This document shows, piece by piece, positions 23,011-30,905 of a DNA stretch of 45,827 nucleotides. The translations under genes were made by a program, and so were the position numbers. Each line of letters opens with the position of its first letter. Position 1 is the stretch's first letter. The stretch is taken from contig NZ_FONY01000042.1 in the NCBI RefSeq assembly GCF_900113045.1, positions 1 to 45,827 on the forward strand. Reading direction: 5' to 3'. The stretch is from Thermoflexibacter ruber (GTDB taxonomy: Bacteria > Bacteroidota > Bacteroidia > Cytophagales > Thermoflexibacteraceae). The notes beneath the pieces are model-generated. The model saw only the letters and a program-made list of their open reading frames with translations. It was not told where the DNA came from and did no database searches.

Positions 23011-23574
23011 CTAAGACAATAATAATTTGATTACCTCCTCCCAATTTCTACTTCTGAAATCTACTTTTTCCTCATCTTCTTGCAAAACAAGGCTTTCTCC
23101 AAAAAATACGGTGAGCATTCCTGCATTTTTCCCAAATTCCATGTCGGAAATACTATCCCCAATTATCAAAGACTTTTGAAAATCTACCTCAGGAAATTCT
23201 TTTTGTGCTTTCAAAGCCATACCAATGTTAGGCTTGCGACATATATCGTTGCTTGATTTCAAAGAAGGACAGTAGTAAATCTTATCAATGATAGGAAGCA
23301 AAGTAGGATTATGCTCGGCTAATTTTGCTAACATGTTTTGATGAATATTGGCTAAATCTGCTTCGCTCATCAGCCCTTTCCCTATGCCTTGCTGATTGGT
23401 AACAACAAAAATATATTTGAAAATAGTACGAAGCTGAGCTATACTCGCCTGAGCATCAGGCATAAACTCAAACTCTTCCCACGTTTTTACATAATCTTCC
23501 ACAAGGCGGACATTGATGACCCCATCACGGTCTAAAAATAAAGTCCAAGAAGGGTCTATGGATAGATTTGGCAT
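23011..23574 (-). CDS. HAD-family phosphatase (GmhB/histidinol-phosphatase type)
   Basis: A 187-residue HAD enzyme with motif I LFLDRDGVIN (Asp15, Asp17), motif II in VVTNQQGIGKG, motif III Lys in CRKPNIGMALKAQKEF and motif IV IIGDSISDMEFGKNAG. This set and length match the D,D-heptose 1,7-bisphosphate phosphatase/histidinol-phosphatase subfamily. Where those proteins usually have a four-Cys zinc loop, only two Cys (YYCPS and DIC) are visible, so zinc binding is doubtful. The substrate could be a heptose bisphosphate or another small sugar phosphate. It lies 33 nt downstream of the DUF4349 lipoprotein on the same strand. Confidence 0.8.
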   Translation of the reverse strand: MPNLSIDPSWTLFLDRDGVINVRLVEDYVKTWEEFEFMPDAQASIAQLRTIFKYIFVVTNQQGIGKGLMSEADLANIHQNMLAKLAEHNPTLLPIIDKIYYCPSLKSSNDICRKPNIGMALKAQKEFPEVDFQKSLIIGDSISDMEFGKNAGMLTVFFGESLVLQEDEEKVDFRSRNWEEVIKLLLS

Positions 23575-23607
23575 AGATAGTTTTATATAAGCAATTGAAG
23601 TAAAATG

Positions 23608-24495
23608 TTAGGTAGGTGTTTGATTTTTTTTCTTTTTCCTTCTTCTTATCCACCACCAAGCTACCCCTGCAACCGCAATAAGCAAGGGCCAAACTGATAC
23701 TAAACCTATAAGAAAACCGAGCAAACCTTCCCAGCCCTCTACAAGGCTTTCTCCAACTTTATTCAAGAAACTTGCCTTGGGAGGCTTTTGGTATTTTTCA
23801 TTGGTTTGGTAGTAGTTGAGATGAATAGTGCTAAACTGTACTTGGTTTTTGAGGTATTTTAGTCTGCCCTCTCTGGATTCTATCTCTTCCCTGATAACTC
23901 TTAGTTTCTCCTCGACTTCCAAGATTTCACTGATGGTCTTGGCGCGGCTCAGGATTTCCAAATATCGCTTTTCTACTTCTCTTTTTGTTTTGAGGCGAGT
24001 AATGACATCTACAAACTCCTCTGTAACGTCCTCTGCACTTTCATTTTTAAAATTGACGTAGATAGCAATTTCTAAGATTTCTTTGATTGCTTTATCAAAG
24101 TTTTTGCTTGGTACTCTTACTACCATTTCGCCATCCAAAGTATATCCATTATTTCGCTCATTAGCAGAGGAAATGTAGGCTTGATTGGCTTTGGCTACTT
24201 GCTGTATTTTTTCAGTAGCCTCTTTAAAATCTTGGACTTGGAAATTGAGTTGTGCTATTCTTATAATTTGCTTGCCTATTTCCACAGTATCCTTGTCAGT
24301 ATCTTGCGTTTGCTTTACCTGTTTGAAATCCTCCTCTTGTGGAGAAAGTAACTTGGTAGTAGGAATATCTTGCTCAGGAGCTTCGTTCCTCTCCAATCCT
24401 AATTCAGAATCGCCTACGCCTGCTCCTTTTTCGCTTCTGTTCCCACAACTCCACAAAAGCAATAAAGTAATAAGAATAATACAACGCATGTTCAT
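23608..24495 (-). CDS. DUF4349 lipoprotein
   Basis: A protein of about 295 residues with a lipoprotein signal (RCIILITLLLLWSC). The DUF4349 core follows, starting at IIRIAQLNFQVQDFKEATEK with AYISSANERNNGYTLDGEMV. A coiled coil comes next (about residues 165-215, SEILEVEEKLRVIREEIE). Near the C-terminus is a transmembrane helix (about 255-280) and a run of Arg/Lys. This order is standard for DUF4349 proteins, which are membrane-associated with unknown function. The start at 24495 is chosen for the signal peptide; 24489 is equally possible. Confidence 0.82.
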   Translation of the reverse strand: MNMRCIILITLLLLWSCGNRSEKGAGVGDSELGLERNEAPEQDIPTTKLLSPQEEDFKQVKQTQDTDKDTVEIGKQIIRIAQLNFQVQDFKEATEKIQQVAKANQAYISSANERNNGYTLDGEMVVRVPSKNFDKAIKEILEIAIYVNFKNESAEDVTEEFVDVITRLKTKREVEKRYLEILSRAKTISEILEVEEKLRVIREEIESREGRLKYLKNQVQFSTIHLNYYQTNEKYQKPPKASFLNKVGESLVEGWEGLLGFLIGLVSVWPLLIAVAGVAWWWIRRRKKKKNQTPT

Positions 24496-24570
24496 ACTTA
24501 TTATGCTTGTAATCAAAACTTTAACAAGGTTCTACTCCAAAGTAAAACTTTGTCAAAGATACACTAAAAA

Positions 24571-24777
24571 TTATTGCCAATCTTCCTCTTCCAGAGAAAA
24601 TATTTCTTCTACTTTTTTTTCAAATACCTTAGCAACTTTCAAGGCTAAGACCGTAGAAGGCACGTACTTGTTGCTCTCTATGGCATTGATAGTTTGGCGA
24701 GAAACCTTTACTAAGTCTGCCAGCTCTGCTTGGGTGATGTTCTTGATAGCTCTTTCTATTCTAATGGTATTTTTCAT
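24571..24777 (-). CDS. Small XRE-family HTH regulator
   Basis: A 68-residue protein starting MKNTIRIERAIKNITQAELA. It is a single helix-turn-helix domain with the recognition-helix pattern VSRQTINAIESNKYVPSTVL, then KVFEKKVEEIFSLEEED. It belongs to the YozG-like group of minimal repressors (N-I-T-Q-x-x-L-A-D..V-S-R-Q-T-I-N-x-I-E). The ATG at 24777 gives the usual family length. An inverted repeat with TGTAAA/TTTACA elements at 24907-24979 lies about 130 nt upstream and is a likely operator, suggesting autoregulation. The partner membrane gene that often accompanies these regulators is not seen. Confidence 0.88.
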   Translation of the reverse strand: MKNTIRIERAIKNITQAELADLVKVSRQTINAIESNKYVPSTVLALKVAKVFEKKVEEIFSLEEEDWQ

Positions 24778-24906
24778 TATATCAGAATTTGTACGGATTG
24801 CTTTTTCTCTCTCCAAAAGAAGCCAATTAAATCAGCAAAAACCAGCCTATTCGTTTGTAGCGATGTGGGAATGAAAGTTATGTTTCCATAATATTTACTT
24901 CATTAA

Positions 24907-24979
24907 GTTAAAATGTAAAGTTTGTTTTACAAAATAAATATTTAGTTTACAAAAAGTAAAATTTACTTTACATTTTAAC
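24907..24979. promoter_or_regulatory. Operator-like palindrome array
   Basis: GTTAAAATGTAAAGT (24907-24921) and ACTTTACATTTTAAC (24965-24979) are perfect inverse 15-mers. Within the array TGTAAA-N6-TTTACA occurs at 24914-24931, and further TTTAC and GTAAA half-sites lie between. It sits between the XRE regulator (leftward) and the 3' end of the xylanase gene, so the XRE gene is the likely target. TGTAAA/TTTACA palindromes are typical of this regulator class. Confidence 0.6.
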
Positions 24980-25012
24980 AGAATTTAATTTGGAAACGAG
25001 GTAAGCGTTTTT

Positions 25013-26092
25013 TTAAAACTTCACTACTTCCCAAAATGCTTTTTTGGGTTGATGGTTTTGGTCAAAAAGCAAGGGAAAATCTTTTCGACCGCGCACAGGA
25101 AAATTATCTAACCATGAATACCTGTCTGACAAGTTCCAAAAAGTAACGCCTGAAATCTTATCTTTGTGTTTGCGAAAAATCTCAAATAGCATTTTGTAGT
25201 GAGCCGCTTGTTTGTTATTCATTTCAGGCGTAAACTCTGCCTTGTCTGTGTCTTTGCGTTCACGACTTGTATGCTCTTTGGGGTACACAGAAACGTCTAA
25301 CTCAGTGATTTGTACTTTCAAGCCCAGACTTGCGAACTTAGTAATGGATTCTTCCAATTCTTGGGCAGTAGGCTCGTACAATGACCAATGCCCCTGCAAA
25401 CCTACCCCATGGATAGGTACTCCCTTGTCAAGTAACCCTTTCACAAGTTGGTAGATTTTCTCCCTTTTTACCTTATCTTCTGTATTATAATCATTGTAAA
25501 AAAGTTGGGCATTGGGGTCTGCTTCGTGGGCATAGCGAAAGGCAAGTTCTATGTACTCCTCACCGATGATTTCATAAAACTTAGACTTGCGATAGATTTC
25601 TGTACCGTTGCCATCAGGTACAGCCTCATTGACTACGTCCCAAGCGTAAATCGCTCCTTTATAGCGATTTACTACTTCAAAAATGTGTTTTTTCAATCTT
25701 GCCAATAGTACTTCCTTGCTTACCTGCTTACCTTCTGCATCAGTGAAAAGCCAATTAGGGGTTTGGTTGTGCCAGCAAAGCGTATGACCTCTCAATTTTA
25801 AACCATTTTTTACAGCAAACTCCGCAATTTTATCGGCAGGTTCCCAATTGTAGCGGTTCTCCTCGGGGTGTATAGGTCCCATTTTCATCGCATTTTCAGC
25901 AGTCATGCTATTGAACTGTGTCAAAATCAAATCGGCTTCTGCACCTGCATCTAACATGCGAGGGTTTACTGCTACCCCAATAGAGAAGTAATCTTTGTAG
26001 TAATCTTTCAAACCTTTAGTATCTTTGGTTTGCGAAAATGTGCCTGTAATACCGCAAATAAAGAGTACAAGAACAATTGCTAATTTTTTCAT
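25013..26092 (-). CDS. Endo-1,4-beta-xylanase, GH10
   Basis: A 359-residue secreted enzyme with a signal peptide (MKKLAIVLVLFICGITGTFS) followed by a complete GH10 barrel. The acid/base Glu is in YAWDVVNEAVPD (Glu156) and the nucleophile Glu in VQITELDVSVYP (Glu264). The substrate-binding motif LRGHTLCWHNQTPNW and the C-terminal GVTFWNLSDRYSWL are present. It cleaves internal xylan linkages. There is no carbohydrate-binding module or type IX secretion C-terminal domain, so the product is probably periplasmic or released by another route. The two esterases at 7564-10247 could be relevant to xylan esters but are 15 kb away, so a link is only suggestive. Confidence 0.95.
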   Translation of the reverse strand: MKKLAIVLVLFICGITGTFSQTKDTKGLKDYYKDYFSIGVAVNPRMLDAGAEADLILTQFNSMTAENAMKMGPIHPEENRYNWEPADKIAEFAVKNGLKLRGHTLCWHNQTPNWLFTDAEGKQVSKEVLLARLKKHIFEVVNRYKGAIYAWDVVNEAVPDGNGTEIYRKSKFYEIIGEEYIELAFRYAHEADPNAQLFYNDYNTEDKVKREKIYQLVKGLLDKGVPIHGVGLQGHWSLYEPTAQELEESITKFASLGLKVQITELDVSVYPKEHTSRERKDTDKAEFTPEMNNKQAAHYKMLFEIFRKHKDKISGVTFWNLSDRYSWLDNFPVRGRKDFPLLFDQNHQPKKAFWEVVKF

Positions 26093-26141
26093 TTTAAGAA
26101 ATTTGTTTTAGTAATTTAATAATAAACTGAAATTGAACTGG

Positions 26142-26340
26142 CGATATTTCCTCACCGCCCCTTCTGACCTTCAGACTTTGACCCACATGAAGTATTCAAA
26201 GCATAGTTATCTTGTTTTACACTATTGCATAGCCTTCACTGTGTGATAGCACCCTTAACAAATCGTATTCTGTATATATACTTTTTCTGTAATTTTTCTA
26301 ATCTAAATTCCAAAACCTTTTACTCTTTAGCATAAAATAT
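26142..26340 (-). mobile_element. Worn remnant of the IS630-like element
   Basis: This stretch aligns with 91-335 at the left edge. Shared blocks include GACTTTGACCCACATGAAGT (ACTTTGACCCAAATGAAG there), the ATAGTTATCTT region and AAATTCCAAAACCTTTTACT (AAATTTCAAAACCTTTTACT there). It carries internal deletions and many substitutions, so no transposase frame survives. It covers the transposase N-terminal region and the element end, in the same orientation. The rest of the 26093-26585 spacer (245 nt after 26340) shows no further feature. Confidence 0.7.
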
Positions 26341-26585
26341 TAGTTTGGGCAAACTCAAAAAACTATCATACATTTGAAATCAACCTCCGTTTATACGGTA
26401 GAAAAACAAAAATAATTACTTACCATCTATATTTAATTCATTTTTACAATTTTTTTTCTCATCTTTACCAACTTTACAAGGGTACTTGCTGTTTAAGTAT
26501 TGTATTTCAAACTTATTGGGAAAATGGTAATACTGCCTGCCTTTCCACAAAAAGGCATTTTTAACTTGTAATTTATTTTAATTTT

Positions 26586-27371
26586 ATGATGCAAATAACT
26601 CCTGTAGTAAGAAATCTGCTCATTATTAATTTTGGCGTATTTCTGCTTGGTATGTTTCTTAATTTAGACCTATCCCAAACCTTTGGGTTGCGTTATTTCT
26701 TTACCCCTGAGTTTGCTCCTTATCAGATTGTAACGCACCTCTTTCTGCATGGAGGGTTCAGTCATATATTTAGCAACATGTTATCCCTTTTCTTCTTCGG
26801 TCCTTTGTTAGAAGGTTATATGGGGTCTAAAAGGTTTTTGATATTTTATTTGATTTGTGGTTTCGGTGCAAGTGCCTTGTACTCAGGGATTAACTACTTT
26901 GAAATTTCTCAACTCAAAGATGCTGTAGAGATGTATTTAGCCCACCCTACTCCTACGGAGTTTACCAACTTTATGAGCAAATACGGCAGTATGTTCAAGC
27001 CTGAATATGTTTTTGAGATTACTAACAAGTTTGAGGAGTATCCTAATAGCAGTCAGCTAATTGCAGAAACCAAAGAAGTAGTTTCTTACCTCTATCAAGC
27101 CAAAAGCCAAACAGTGCTAATAGGGGCTTCAGGAGCAGTTTTTGGTATTTTAATGGCAATGGGCGTACTATTCCCTAACTTACGTTTGATGTTACTTTTT
27201 CCTCCGATTCCAATGAAAGCAAAATATTTTGTACTTTTGTATGGTGCTTACGAGGTTTATGCAGAAATTATCCAAAAAGCAGGTGATAATATTGCACATG
27301 CAGCTCACTTAGGGGGAATGTTGTTTGCTTATATTTTGATTCGCTACTGGGGGTTGAGAACAGTACACTAA
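26586..27371 (+). CDS. Rhomboid intramembrane serine protease (apparently active)
   Basis: A 261-residue multi-pass membrane protein. The catalytic Ser is in VLIGASGAVFGILMA (Ser182) and the catalytic His in HAAHLGGMLFAYI (His241). The oxyanion-side HIFSNML (His60, Asn64) is also present. A loop of about 75 residues between the third and fourth predicted helices (105-176) is longer than in typical rhomboids but common in Bacteroidota. It would cleave transmembrane substrates in the inner membrane. The start is at 26586, with a second ATG directly after it. It leads a same-strand group with the inactive rhomboid, purB and aroC. Confidence 0.92.
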   Translation: MMQITPVVRNLLIINFGVFLLGMFLNLDLSQTFGLRYFFTPEFAPYQIVTHLFLHGGFSHIFSNMLSLFFFGPLLEGYMGSKRFLIFYLICGFGASALYSGINYFEISQLKDAVEMYLAHPTPTEFTNFMSKYGSMFKPEYVFEITNKFEEYPNSSQLIAETKEVVSYLYQAKSQTVLIGASGAVFGILMAMGVLFPNLRLMLLFPPIPMKAKYFVLLYGAYEVYAEIIQKAGDNIAHAAHLGGMLFAYILIRYWGLRTVH

Positions 27372-27413
27372 GAAATAATATCGAATAATTACATATTAGT
27401 AATTACTAAAAAT

Positions 27414-28352
27414 ATGAGTGCTTTATTAGACGACTTTAAAAATGTATGGACAAAGCCCAATAATGCTTTGATGCAGATTATTGTGCTGAATATCATTGTT
27501 TTTACAGTGATAAATATTATCTATGTAATCAGTGTGATTGCAGGAGAAGACTGGCTATTTGTGCTGATTGCCAAAGGCATATTTATCCCTGCGGCAATAG
27601 GAGAGTATGTATGGCGGCCCTGGACGCTCATTACTTATTTTTTTACTCATCAAAACCCTTTGCATATCTTATTTAATATGCTGATTTTGTACTGGTTTGG
27701 TATGATTGTCAGGGACTATCTGGGCAATAGCAAGTTGATAGCTTTGTATGCTTGGGGAGGAATTGTAGGGGGAGTTTTATACCTGATTTGCTTTAATACC
27801 ATTCCTTATTTTATGAAACTTACCCCACAAATAGGCATCAAAGGAGCTGATGCGGCGGTCTATGCCATAGTGGTAGGTGCTGCTACTTATCGCCCTCACT
27901 TGCAAATACACATGCTCTTCTTCGGAGCTATCAAAATTGTTTACATTGCCGCAGTGGTAGTCATTCTATCTTTTATTGGGGTGGCTTCTTACTCCTCTGA
28001 CGCAGGCATGGCTACTAACTTAGCCGAATTAGGTGGGGCACTGCTCGGATATATTTTCGTAAGGCAATATGAAAAAGGAAGAGATTGGAGTATCCCTATT
28101 GAAAAGGTACTGAATAGCATCAGAAATATTTTTAGACCCAGCAGTAGCAACCGTAATCGTAGTAAAGCCTACTCCAAAGCCTCTACCAGCAAAGGAAGTA
28201 GTGCAAAAGCCAAAGGGGGTAGTTTTACTTCCTCGGCTACTCCTTCCCAAGACGAAATAGATATGATTTTAGATAAGATTTCTGCACATGGCTATGAGTC
28301 ATTGACCACAGAAGAAAAACAAATTTTGTTCAAAGCAAGTCAAAAAAAGTAA
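27414..28352 (+). CDS. Rhomboid-like protein lacking the catalytic dyad
   Basis: A 312-residue rhomboid-fold protein. HILFNML (His84, Asn88) is kept. At the catalytic Ser position the sequence is GIKGADAAVYAIVV, with Asp146 in place of Ser. At the catalytic His position it is TNLAELGGALLGYIF, with Glu205 in place of His. Each change needs at least two base substitutions, so sequencing error is unlikely. The C-terminal tail (about 225-312) is Ser/Lys-rich, then ends with a helical DEIDMILDKISAHGYESLTT block seen on many Bacteroidota rhomboids. It is 42 nt behind an intact rhomboid, and purB starts at its last base. A non-proteolytic partner or chaperone role is inferred. Confidence 0.88.
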   Translation: MSALLDDFKNVWTKPNNALMQIIVLNIIVFTVINIIYVISVIAGEDWLFVLIAKGIFIPAAIGEYVWRPWTLITYFFTHQNPLHILFNMLILYWFGMIVRDYLGNSKLIALYAWGGIVGGVLYLICFNTIPYFMKLTPQIGIKGADAAVYAIVVGAATYRPHLQIHMLFFGAIKIVYIAAVVVILSFIGVASYSSDAGMATNLAELGGALLGYIFVRQYEKGRDWSIPIEKVLNSIRNIFRPSSSNRNRSKAYSKASTSKGSSAKAKGGSFTSSATPSQDEIDMILDKISAHGYESLTTEEKQILFKASQKK

Positions 28353-29708
28353 ATGAATCTGAATACTTTAACTGCAATTTCCCCCATAGATGGTAGATAC
28401 AGAAGGCAAGTAAACCAACTTGCCGATTTTTTTTCAGAGTACGCACTCATCAAGTATAGGGTCAGGGTGGAAATAGAATATTTTATTGCCTTATGCGAGC
28501 TGCCCCTGCCTCATCTGGCGGATATTGACGAAGAGATATATCCTTCGTTAAGAGAAATCTATGAAAACTTTTGCCTTGAAGATGCGCAAAAAGTCAAGGA
28601 GATAGAGCTAATCACCAACCATGATGTAAAGGCAGTGGAGTATTTTATCAAAGAAAAGTTCAAAGTATTGGAGTTGGGAAAATACCAAGAGTTTGTTCAC
28701 TTTGGGCTTACCTCCCAAGACATCAATAATACAGCCATTCCTTTGCTGCTTAAAGAGGCTATTTCTGAAATTTTTAATCCCCTATTTGACCAACTCTCTG
28801 CTAAGTTAGCTTCTCTTGCTAAACTCTATGCCGATGTGCCTATGCTTGCTTTTACACATGGGCAACCTGCCTCACCCACGCGTTTAGGCAAAGAATTAGG
28901 TGTATTTGCCTATAGATTGGAGCAGCAATATCATCAACTTTTAGAAATTCCGCATAGTGCCAAATTTGGAGGCGCAACAGGCAACATGAATGCTCATGCC
29001 GTTAGCTATCCTAACATAGATTGGCTCGCTTTTGCAGATAGTTTTGTAAATGATACTTTGGAACTGCATCGTTCGCAACTAACTACTCAAATAGAAAACT
29101 ACGATAACTTTGCTGCTCTTTGCGATAATATCCGCAGAATCAATACAATACTAATAGATTTAGCAAGAGATATTTGGACTTATATTTCTATGGGCTATTT
29201 CAAACAAAAAATTAATCCCAAAGAAGTAGGCTCTTCTGCCATGCCTCACAAGGTCAATCCCATAGATTTTGAGAATGCAGAAGGAAACTTAGGCGTAGCT
29301 AATGCACTTTTTACTCATTTTTCAGAAAAACTACCAATTTCTCGCTTGCAAAGGGACTTGACCGACTCCACTGTCTTGCGAAATATTGGAGTTCCTTTCG
29401 CTCATACTATCATCGCTTTCAAGTCTTTGCTCAAAGGTCTAGATAAATTGGAAATGAACCAAGAACGCATCAGTGGGGACTTGCAAGAAAACTGGGCAGT
29501 AGTAGCTGAGGGTATCCAAAGTATCCTACGTAGAGAAGGCTATCCCCAGCCTTATGAAGCCCTTAAAGCACTTACCCGCAAGAATGAAAAAATTACGGCA
29601 GAAGTCATTAGCCATTTTGTAGATAGCCTTGACGTAAGTGAGGAAGTTAAAACAGAATTAAAGCAAATTACACCGTTTAATTATACGGGAATTAGCGTAT
29701 CTTATTGA
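28353..29708 (+). CDS. purB: Adenylosuccinate lyase
   Basis: A 451-residue enzyme of the fumarase/aspartase superfamily acting twice in purine synthesis (SAICAR to AICAR, adenylosuccinate to AMP). Conserved blocks are LTAISPIDGRY at the N-terminus, VHFGLTSQDINNTAIPLL, FTHGQPASPTRLGKEL with the general-acid His region, and the signature loop GSSAMPHKVNPIDFENAEGN. Length and C-terminus are typical of the E. coli-like long form. Its ATG immediately follows the stop of the inactive rhomboid, so translational coupling is likely. aroC follows after 16 nt. Confidence 0.96.
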   Translation: MNLNTLTAISPIDGRYRRQVNQLADFFSEYALIKYRVRVEIEYFIALCELPLPHLADIDEEIYPSLREIYENFCLEDAQKVKEIELITNHDVKAVEYFIKEKFKVLELGKYQEFVHFGLTSQDINNTAIPLLLKEAISEIFNPLFDQLSAKLASLAKLYADVPMLAFTHGQPASPTRLGKELGVFAYRLEQQYHQLLEIPHSAKFGGATGNMNAHAVSYPNIDWLAFADSFVNDTLELHRSQLTTQIENYDNFAALCDNIRRINTILIDLARDIWTYISMGYFKQKINPKEVGSSAMPHKVNPIDFENAEGNLGVANALFTHFSEKLPISRLQRDLTDSTVLRNIGVPFAHTIIAFKSLLKGLDKLEMNQERISGDLQENWAVVAEGIQSILRREGYPQPYEALKALTRKNEKITAEVISHFVDSLDVSEEVKTELKQITPFNYTGISVSY

Positions 29709-29724
29709 TAATTAGTTACTAACA

Positions 29725-30801
29725 ATGAATTCATACGGAAAGATATTTAGGATTACGACTTTTGGAGAGTCGCATGGTACGGCAGTAGGTGTTATCATAG
29801 ATGGCTGCCCCGCAGGTTTGCCCATCGACATCAATTTTATACAAGCAGAACTTGACCGCCGCCGACCGGGACAGTCCAAAATTACTACGCAAAGGCAAGA
29901 AGGAGATAAAGTAGAAGTACTTTCAGGAATTTTTGAAGGGAAGTCGCAAGGTACGCCCATCACCTTAGCCGTTTGGAACGAAGACCAAAGAAGTAAGGAC
30001 TACTCGCATATCGCAGATAAGTTCCGACCCTCTCATGCTGATTACACCTACCAAATGAAGTACGGCACGAGAGATTATAGAGGAGGAGGGCGAAGCTCAG
30101 CCAGAGAAACTCTGGCTCGTGTAGCCGCAGGGGCTGTAGCTAAGCAGTTCTTAGCTACCTTAGGGGTTAAAATTACTGCCTATGTTTCCCAAGTGGGGCA
30201 TCTACAATTAGAAAATGATTATACGAAATACAATTTTGAGGAAATAGAAAATAACATAGTTCGCTGTCCCGAGCCAAGCATGGCAGAGCAAATGATAGCC
30301 TTGATAGATGAAACAAGAAAGAGTAGAGATACTATTGGAGGAGTAGTTACGTGTGTAATTCAGGGAACGCCTGTAGGTTTGGGAGAGCCTGCTTTTGACA
30401 AGTTACATGCGGAATTAGGGAAGGCTATGCTTAGCATCAATGCGGTCAAGGGCTTTGAATACGGAAGCGGTTTTGAGGGGGTAAAAATGTACGGTTCACA
30501 GCACAACGACCTCTTTTATACTTCGGAAGATGGCAGCATAAGAACTAAAACCAACCACTCAGGAGGTATTCAAGGAGGAATTTCTAACGGTGAAGACATC
30601 TATTTTAGGGTAGCTTTCAAGCCTGTGGCTACTATCATGCAAGACCAACAAAGCGTAAATGAGGCAGGCGAAAGCGTCATCGTTTCAGGCAAGGGTAGGC
30701 ATGACCCTTGTGTAGTTCCTCGAGCCGTACCTATTGTAGAGGCAATGGCGGCATTGGTCATTGCTGATTTTTATTTGAGAAATAAAACTACTCAAAAATA
30801 A
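29725..30801 (+). CDS. aroC: Chorismate synthase
   Basis: A 358-residue enzyme that makes chorismate from EPSP with reduced FMN, the last shared step to aromatic amino acids. Signatures are [20 protein letters not shown] near the N-terminus, [40 protein letters not shown] and, near the end, [20 protein letters not shown]. These carry the conserved His and Arg residues for FMN and substrate. It is complete. It lies 16 nt behind purB and ends the same-strand run that starts with the rhomboid genes. A strong terminator follows at 30848. Confidence 0.96.
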   Translation: MNSYGKIFRITTFGESHGTAVGVIIDGCPAGLPIDINFIQAELDRRRPGQSKITTQRQEGDKVEVLSGIFEGKSQGTPITLAVWNEDQRSKDYSHIADKFRPSHADYTYQMKYGTRDYRGGGRSSARETLARVAAGAVAKQFLATLGVKITAYVSQVGHLQLENDYTKYNFEEIENNIVRCPEPSMAEQMIALIDETRKSRDTIGGVVTCVIQGTPVGLGEPAFDKLHAELGKAMLSINAVKGFEYGSGFEGVKMYGSQHNDLFYTSEDGSIRTKTNHSGGIQGGISNGEDIYFRVAFKPVATIMQDQQSVNEAGESVIVSGKGRHDPCVVPRAVPIVEAMAALVIADFYLRNKTTQK

Positions 30802-30847
30802 TTCTTTGTTGATTTCAGCAACCTCCTATTACCTTTTAGGAAATAAA

Positions 30848-30881
30848 AAAGAGCAACAACCTTTGTAGATTGTTGCTCTTT
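30848..30881. terminator. Bidirectional terminator
   Basis: AAAGAGCAACAA (30848-30859) pairs perfectly with TTGTTGCTCTTT (30870-30881), with A-rich sequence on the left and TATATTTTT on the right. It lies between convergent aroC and the PD40-OmpA gene. Its stem shares AAAGAGCAA with the terminator at 11202. Confidence 0.85.
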
Positions 30882-30905
30882 ATATTTTTAAACGCTTAGA
30901 TTAAA

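Noticed and set aside
24185-24874. Long plus-strand ORF (229 codons) opposite the DUF4349 and XRE genes
   Set aside because: It is antisense to two recognisable genes, has low-complexity Ser/Cys/Phe composition and no domain.
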